Position numbers and translations under genes: made by a program. A stretch of DNA of 12,535 nt from Cytophagaceae bacterium (GTDB lineage: Bacteria; Bacteroidota; Bacteroidia; Cytophagales; Spirosomataceae): contig CANIYB010000040.1 in NCBI GenBank assembly GCA_947471105.1, positions 1 through 12,535 on the forward strand. Reading direction: 5' to 3'. Numbering within the stretch: the first letter of the stretch is position 1; every line of letters starts with the position of its first letter. The notes beneath the pieces were generated by a model, which was not told the DNA's origin, did not search any database, and saw nothing but the letters and a program-made list of their open reading frames with translations. Positions 8,780 through 12,535 of this stretch are shown here, piece after piece.

Positions 8780-10486
8780 ATGAAAAATAGAATATTAACT
8801 GCTTTTATAACCTCTGGACTATTAATATTTAGTTCATGTTCAAAAGTACTAGATTATACACCTAAAGGTGTATTATCATCTTCAGATTTAAAATCACCAA
8901 CTGCAATTGAGGGACTTATAACTTCAGCATATTCAGCAATTGGTAACGGGGATATGATTGGACCCATTTATAGTAATTGGGTATATGGAAGTGTTCGTTC
9001 TGACGACGCCTATAAAGGTGGTGGAGGTACAGGGGATGTTGGCGAAATTGATGCAATGGAGCATTACAATCTAGTAACTCCTTCAATGGGCGCGTTCGTT
9101 TCTAGAACTTGGACAAATTTATTTAAATCAATTTCGAGAGTAAATGTTGCTTTACGTGCCGTTAATTCATTAACTGATGCTGAATTTCCGAATAAAAAAG
9201 TACGATTGGCTGAGTTGAAATTTTTAAGAGCCCATAGTTATATGACTATGAAATTGTTATATAAAAATATACCAATTTTTGATGAAACAACCTCAGACGA
9301 GCAAATCTTAAAAGTATCTAATGATTTAAAAAATGAAGATGCTTGGAATAAAATTGCTACTGATTTTCAATACGCAATTGATAATTTACCAACATCTCAA
9401 TCTGATTTAGGACGTGCAAATAAATATGCAGCACAAGCTTACTTAGCAAAACTAAGATTGTTTCAAGCATATGAACAAGATGATAAACATAAGGTAGTTA
9501 ATATCAACAAAACTAGATTACAACAAGTGGTTGATTTAACCCAATCTGTTATTTCTTCGGGTAAATATTCATTAAGTAAAGATATTGCAGACAATTTTTT
9601 ACCAGAAACAGAAAATGGCCCAGAATCTGTGTTCGCAATTCAATTTACTATTAATGATGGAACAACATCTGGCAGGTTAAGCTTTGAGGATGGATTAAAT
9701 TATCCTCATGGCGCACCTCAATATGGATGTTGTGGTTTTCATGCACCTAGTCAAAATCTAGTGAATGCTTTTACGACAAGTGCTAGTGGTTTACCAAACT
9801 TTACAACTTTTAACAACAATATTGCAGATTTAAAAACTGCTACTGTTGACGTTCGTATTGATCATACTGTAGGAATTGATGGTCATCCTTATAAGTATGA
9901 TAACACTAGACCATTTAGTAATAGCTGGGTTCGTGATCCAGGAGTTTATGGTAATTTTCATACAATGCGTAATCAACAATTAGCAACAAGTGGATCTTAC
10001 TTTAAATTAGGGCCATTTATGGGAACAGCAAAAAATTATGATATTATAAGATTTGATGACGTTTTATTAATGCAAGCTGAAGCCTATATTGAATTAGGTC
10101 AGCCTGAAAAAGCATTGCCAATTATAAACCAAATTAGATCAAGAGCAGCAGCAAGTACTGGTAGATTAAAGAAAGTAGATGGCACATTTGCATCCAACTA
10201 TAATACTAAAGAGTATTCAAATGCAGGTTGGACGCAAGATTATGCACGTGTAGCTTTGCAATGGGAAAGAAGATTAGAGTTTGCTACAGAAGGTGAGCGT
10301 TTCTTTGATTTAGTAAGATGGGGTATTGCAGAATCTACTTTGAACAATTATATTTCAGTTGAAAAAGGAAGAAGAACATTTTTAGCTACTGCAAAATTTA
10401 CAGCTGGTAGAGATGAATATTTGCCCATACCTCAATCTGAAATTACGTTTACAAATGGTTTATACAAACAAAATCCAGGATACTAG
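8780..10486 (+). CDS. susD: SusD/RagB-family surface glycan-binding lipoprotein
   Basis: This 568-residue protein has a lipoprotein signal peptide with lipobox residues FSSC; Cys20 is the acylation site. The N-terminal SusD region starts after DYTPKGVLS (25-33), with the helical TPR-like scaffold that packs on SusC. The C-terminal RagB/SusD region contains FDDVLLMQAEAYIELG, then the family signature WERRLEFATEGERFFDLVRW (495-514) and YLPIPQSEI (547-555). It ends NPGY. It should cap the SusC barrel and bind fructan or fructo-oligosaccharide at the cell surface. The start follows susC by 21 nt, so both come from one transcript. A strong hairpin follows 49 nt after the stop. No separate surface-glycan-binding protein gene follows, unlike many polysaccharide loci. 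Confidence 0.95.
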   Translation: MKNRILTAFITSGLLIFSSCSKVLDYTPKGVLSSSDLKSPTAIEGLITSAYSAIGNGDMIGPIYSNWVYGSVRSDDAYKGGGGTGDVGEIDAMEHYNLVTPSMGAFVSRTWTNLFKSISRVNVALRAVNSLTDAEFPNKKVRLAELKFLRAHSYMTMKLLYKNIPIFDETTSDEQILKVSNDLKNEDAWNKIATDFQYAIDNLPTSQSDLGRANKYAAQAYLAKLRLFQAYEQDDKHKVVNINKTRLQQVVDLTQSVISSGKYSLSKDIADNFLPETENGPESVFAIQFTINDGTTSGRLSFEDGLNYPHGAPQYGCCGFHAPSQNLVNAFTTSASGLPNFTTFNNNIADLKTATVDVRIDHTVGIDGHPYKYDNTRPFSNSWVRDPGVYGNFHTMRNQQLATSGSYFKLGPFMGTAKNYDIIRFDDVLLMQAEAYIELGQPEKALPIINQIRSRAAASTGRLKKVDGTFASNYNTKEYSNAGWTQDYARVALQWERRLEFATEGERFFDLVRWGIAESTLNNYISVEKGRRTFLATAKFTAGRDEYLPIPQSEITFTNGLYKQNPGY

Positions 10487-10535
10487 AAGCTGTATTTTTA
10501 TATATTCGTTATTAACTATTTAAAATTCTCTCTTT

Positions 10536-10563
10536 AAGGAGGGCGGTTTTCGCCCTCCTTTTT
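10536..10563 (+). terminator. Strong hairpin between susD and the GH32 gene
   Basis: AAGGAGGGCG (10536-10545) pairs perfectly with CGCCCTCCTT (10551-10560) around loop GTTTT, and TTT follows, so five T's run from the stem end into the tail. It is far more GC-rich than its surroundings, and the GH32 start is only 19 nt after the stem's last base (T10560). It may be a partial terminator that lowers GH32 expression relative to susCD, or an RNA-stabilising hairpin. The stem contains a Shine-Dalgarno-like AAGGAGG, but about 40 nt from the start and sequestered, so it is unlikely to act on GH32. Confidence 0.75.
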
Positions 10564-10579
10564 AAAAATACATTTTTCT

Positions 10580-12103
10580 ATGAAAAAAGCTACTTTTTAT
10601 TATTTAGCATTTACTTTCTTTTTGTTTATAAGCTCGGTAAACGCACAAACTAAACTGAATAAAATAGATGAAAAGTATAGACCCCAAATTCATTTTACTC
10701 CGGAAAAAAACTGGGTGAATGATCCCAATGGCATGGTCTATTATAAAGGAAAATATCATTTGTTCTTTCAACATAGTACAACTTCAAGCGTATGGAGTGA
10801 TATTAGCTGGGGTCATGCAGAAAGTAATGACCTAGTGCATTGGGAAAGAAAACCAATCGCCATCTATCCTGATAGTCTAGGATTAATATTTTCTGGAAGT
10901 GCAGTGGTTGATAAGAATAATTCAAGCGGCCTAGGTAAAAATGGTATTATACCTCTTGTGGCAATGTATACTAGCCATGACATGAAAAAAGAAAAAGCGG
11001 GCGTAATTGATGTTGAAAGCCAAAGCATTGCTTATAGTTTGGATGAAGGCGAAACGTGGATAAAATATCAGTCAAATCCAGTTTTAAAAAACCCTGGCGT
11101 TAGAGATTTCAGAGATCCAAAGATAATTTGGCATGAACCCTCTAAAAAGTGGGTTGTATCAATTGCAGCACAGAATCAAATTAGTTTTTATGCTTCTACT
11201 GATTTAAAAAATTGGGAAAAATTAAGTGATTTTGGTAAAACAGTTGGATCTCATGATGGTGTCTGGGAATGTCCTGATTTATTTCCATTAGAATACGAAG
11301 GAAAAACATTTTGGGTTTTAATTGTTAATATAAACCCTGGTGGTCCAAATGGCGGATCAGCTACTCAATATTTTGTGGGCGATTTTAATGGTAAAGAATT
11401 CAAATGTGATTACAAACAAACAAAATGGATAGATTATGGACCTGATGAATATGCGGGTGTTACATGGTCTAATACTGACAAAAGAAAAGTATTTATTGGA
11501 TGGATGAGTAATTGGCAATATGCAAATATTGTGCCCACTGAAAAATTCAGAAATGCATTTACTATACCAAGAGAATTAGGTTTAAAAAAGATAAATGAAG
11601 AATATTATATTACTAGTACACCAGTTCCAGAGCTTAAAAAAATGGAGAAAAAATCAATTGTTATTAATAATTTAACAATTAATGGTTCATCTGATTTAAC
11701 AGATAAAATTGGAAATATGGAAGTACCTAGTAAGTTTAACTTAGTGCTTTCCAATAAAAGTGACTTCTCCATTGAATTAGTGAATACTTTAAATGAAAAA
11801 GTAGTAGTTGGTTATAGTAAAGATAAAAATCAGTTCTTTCTTGATAGAAGAAATGCTGGGAAAACTGATTTTCAGAAAAACTTTGCCAGCATTAATTACG
11901 CTCCAAGATTGTCTTCATCAAGTGAAATTTCCTTATCAATTTATCTTGATCTAGCTTCCATAGAAGTATTTGCAGATAACGGCTTATCTGTTCTTACAAG
12001 CGTTCTTTTCCCAAATGAAAAATTCTCTAAAATAAATGTTAAGACTTCTGAAAAATTAGTAGTTAAAAATTTTATTTATACTCCTTTGCAAACTATTTGG
12101 TAA
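10580..12103 (+). CDS. Secreted glycoside hydrolase family 32 fructosidase
   Basis: This 507-residue retaining beta-fructosidase (inulinase/levanase/invertase family) should release fructose from fructans, fructo-oligosaccharides or sucrose. The signal peptide spans 1-22, with likely cleavage at VNA/Q23, and there is no lipobox cysteine. The five-bladed propeller carries WVNDPNG (45-51, nucleophile Asp48), WGHAESNDLVHWE (77-89), FRDP (177-180, transition-state Asp179) and ECPDL (230-234, acid/base Glu230). WMSNWQYA comes late in the propeller. The C-terminal beta-sandwich includes IEVFADNG (461-468). The lack of a lipoprotein signal suggests periplasmic action on imported oligosaccharides, probably in exo fashion. 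Exo versus endo mode and linkage (beta-2,1 or beta-2,6) cannot be settled from these motifs. It lies downstream of susD, separated by a terminator-like hairpin, and is followed by its own terminator. Confidence 0.95.
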   Translation: MKKATFYYLAFTFFLFISSVNAQTKLNKIDEKYRPQIHFTPEKNWVNDPNGMVYYKGKYHLFFQHSTTSSVWSDISWGHAESNDLVHWERKPIAIYPDSLGLIFSGSAVVDKNNSSGLGKNGIIPLVAMYTSHDMKKEKAGVIDVESQSIAYSLDEGETWIKYQSNPVLKNPGVRDFRDPKIIWHEPSKKWVVSIAAQNQISFYASTDLKNWEKLSDFGKTVGSHDGVWECPDLFPLEYEGKTFWVLIVNINPGGPNGGSATQYFVGDFNGKEFKCDYKQTKWIDYGPDEYAGVTWSNTDKRKVFIGWMSNWQYANIVPTEKFRNAFTIPRELGLKKINEEYYITSTPVPELKKMEKKSIVINNLTINGSSDLTDKIGNMEVPSKFNLVLSNKSDFSIELVNTLNEKVVVGYSKDKNQFFLDRRNAGKTDFQKNFASINYAPRLSSSSEISLSIYLDLASIEVFADNGLSVLTSVLFPNEKFSKINVKTSEKLVVKNFIYTPLQTIW

Positions 12104-12129
12104 TTACAATCGTTGGTTTTTTTCGCATT

Positions 12130-12158
12130 TAAGCCCCAGAAATGGGGCTTATTTTTTT
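12130..12158 (+). terminator. Intrinsic terminator after the GH32 gene
   Basis: TAAGCCCC (12130-12137) pairs with GGGGCTTA (12144-12151) around loop AGAAAT, followed by seven T's (12152-12158). It lies 26 nt after the GH32 stop and ends the rightward operon before the tRNA remnant. Confidence 0.9.
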
Positions 12159-12162
12159 AAAT

Positions 12163-12174
12163 TAAGTATACTTA
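12163..12174. repeat. Perfect 12-bp palindrome
   Basis: TAAGTATACTTA is a perfect palindrome; beyond one mismatch on each side it extends by two further pairs (12160-12177). It sits between the operon terminator and the single GCGTGAGG motif. It could be a protein-binding site at the element end; no function can be assigned. Confidence 0.4.
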
Positions 12175-12201
12175 TTTGACTTGAAATTTAAATAATTTAC
12201 T

Positions 12202-12209
12202 GCGTGAGG
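12202..12209 (+). repeat. Single GCGTGAGG motif inside the right end
   Basis: TGCGTGAGGA (12201-12210) carries the same core as the tandem repeats at 55-90 and 12415-12450, in the same orientation. It lies about 95 bp before the tRNA remnant. By eye, no copies were seen between 90 and 12200, so the motif appears confined to the boundary regions. A recombinase or accessory-protein site is inferred. Confidence 0.5.
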
Positions 12210-12219
12210 AAGACACCCC

Positions 12220-12238
12220 CTGAAATCGACTGAAATCG
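12220..12238 (+). repeat. Direct repeat CTGAAATCG spaced by one turn
   Basis: CTGAAATCG occurs at 12220-12228 and again at 12230-12238, a 10-bp period that places both copies on one face of the helix. GTTTT and AAAAC then form a small dyad at 12253-12265. Two same-face sites beside the tRNA remnant would suit a recombinase arm or excision-factor site; this is inference. Confidence 0.4.
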
Positions 12239-12303
12239 GTCGTTTTCCGTTTTGTGAAAACATAACTAACTACAAATCAACGCCTTCATTTTATTGAAAA
12301 ATC

Positions 12304-12345
12304 TTCATAACCCTGAGGTCCCGGGTTCAAATCCCGGTCTCGCTA
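12304..12345 (+). tRNA. Isolated tRNA 3' half beginning in the anticodon loop
   Basis: Visible parts are the anticodon loop TTCATAA with CAT at 12306-12308, the 3' anticodon strand CCCTG (12311-12315), variable loop AGGTC, T-arm CCGGG-TTCAAAT-CCCGG (12321-12337), acceptor 3' strand TCTCGCT (12338-12344) and discriminator A (12345). There is no 5' half: the bases before the loop do not pair with CCCTG, and no D-arm or AGCGAGA acceptor strand occurs upstream. It is therefore a remnant, not a functional gene. The visible loop reads as a Met/Ile2-type CAT anticodon, though the native anticodon could differ if homology begins a little later. A break at the anticodon loop is the classic mark of integration into a tRNA gene. 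Confidence 0.8.
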
Positions 12346-12366
12346 CACTAGAAAGTGTTGTAAATG

Positions 12367-12398
12367 AACCACTTACATTTGATTGTAAGTGGTTTTTT
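12367..12398 (+). terminator. Terminator following the tRNA 3' half
   Basis: AACCACTTACA (12367-12377) pairs perfectly with TGTAAGTGGTT (12384-12394) around loop TTTGAT, with a run of six T's at 12393-12398. It looks like a normal tRNA-gene terminator still attached to the displaced tRNA 3' half. It aligns base for base with the hairpin at 18-45 in stem and loop length, with compensatory differences. Confidence 0.85.
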
Positions 12399-12414
12399 AT
12401 TTGTAGACTGTCGT

Positions 12415-12450
12415 TGCGTGAGGTTCTGCGTGAGGTTTTGCGTGAGGAAT
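12415..12450 (+). repeat. Second set of three tandem 12-bp repeats
   Basis: TGCGTGAGGTTC (12415-12426), TGCGTGAGGTTT (12427-12438) and TGCGTGAGGAAT (12439-12450) share GCGTGAGG at a 12-bp period. Order and orientation relative to the tRNA end and hairpin match those at 55-90. This suggests that a second element or cassette of the same family begins after the tRNA remnant. Confidence 0.85.
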
Positions 12451-12535
12451 TATTAGAATTGTATTTTATAAACAAAATTGGGAAAAAAGCCGAGTTGGTA
12501 TTTCCAGCTAACATTTTGATTTCTGTCATCATAGC

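Larger units (their letters stand above)
12104..12535. other. Gene-free right boundary region
   Basis: No protein gene is supported here. In order it holds the GH32 terminator, a short palindrome, a single GCGTGAGG motif, a 10-bp-spaced direct repeat, a tRNA 3' half, a tRNA-type terminator and three tandem 12-bp repeats. The last 85 bases (12451-12535) show nothing recognisable. One forward frame stays open from the repeats to the window edge, and one reverse frame is open too, but neither gives a family I know. The reverse frame running through the tRNA reads ARPGFEPG, the usual artefact of translating a tRNA T-arm backwards. Confidence 0.6.

Noticed and set aside
12304..12345. A functional tRNA-Met gene
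   Set aside because: There is no 5' acceptor strand, D-arm or 5' anticodon strand upstream, so only the 3' half exists.
12305..12532. Reverse-strand 75-codon open frame across the tRNA remnant
   Set aside because: It is translated through the T-arm (giving ARPGFEPG) and through the repeat array; this is the standard artefact of reading a tRNA backwards.

Overview
The window comes from a low-GC member of the Bacteroidota. The evidence is an adjacent SusC/SusD pair, a hybrid two-component regulator ending in an AraC-type domain, and starts without Shine-Dalgarno sites. The proteins look more like those of environmental Chitinophagales or Sphingobacteriales than of gut Bacteroides, but this is an impression and the genus cannot be fixed from sequence alone.

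Most of the window (194-12103) is a compact fructan/fructo-oligosaccharide utilisation locus in two divergent arms. The leftward arm (3906 to 194) encodes a hybrid sensor/regulator with a periplasmic sugar-binding-protein-like sensor, followed 2 nt later by a PfkB-family fructokinase. The rightward arm (4222 to 12103) encodes an MFS sugar porter, a SusC-like TonB-dependent transporter, a SusD-like lipoprotein and a secreted GH32 fructosidase. The inferred pathway is as follows. SusCD bind and import fructans or fructo-oligosaccharides across the outer membrane. GH32 releases fructose in the periplasm. The MFS porter moves fructose into the cytoplasm, where the kinase phosphorylates it. The regulator senses periplasmic sugar and activates the locus. 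The 315-bp divergent spacer (3907-4221) is the only sizeable gap upstream of the rightward genes, so it probably carries the control sites. A strong terminator-like hairpin (10536-10563) separates susD from the GH32 gene.

The two ends of the locus share an unusual arrangement. The window opens with the last bases of what looks like a tRNA gene (1-7). At 12304-12345 the 3' half of a tRNA, starting in the anticodon loop, lies without a 5' half and ends in the same nine bases. After each tRNA end comes a 28-nt hairpin (11-bp stem, 6-nt loop; 18-45 and 12367-12394). The two hairpins differ by compensatory base-pair changes. Each is followed by three 12-bp repeats containing GCGTGAGG (55-90 and 12415-12450), and one more GCGTGAGG lies just inside the right end (12202-12209). 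The simplest reading is that the locus is cargo of an element inserted at the anticodon loop of a tRNA gene. No integrase gene is present, so it may be a cis-mobilisable or tandemly stacked cassette.
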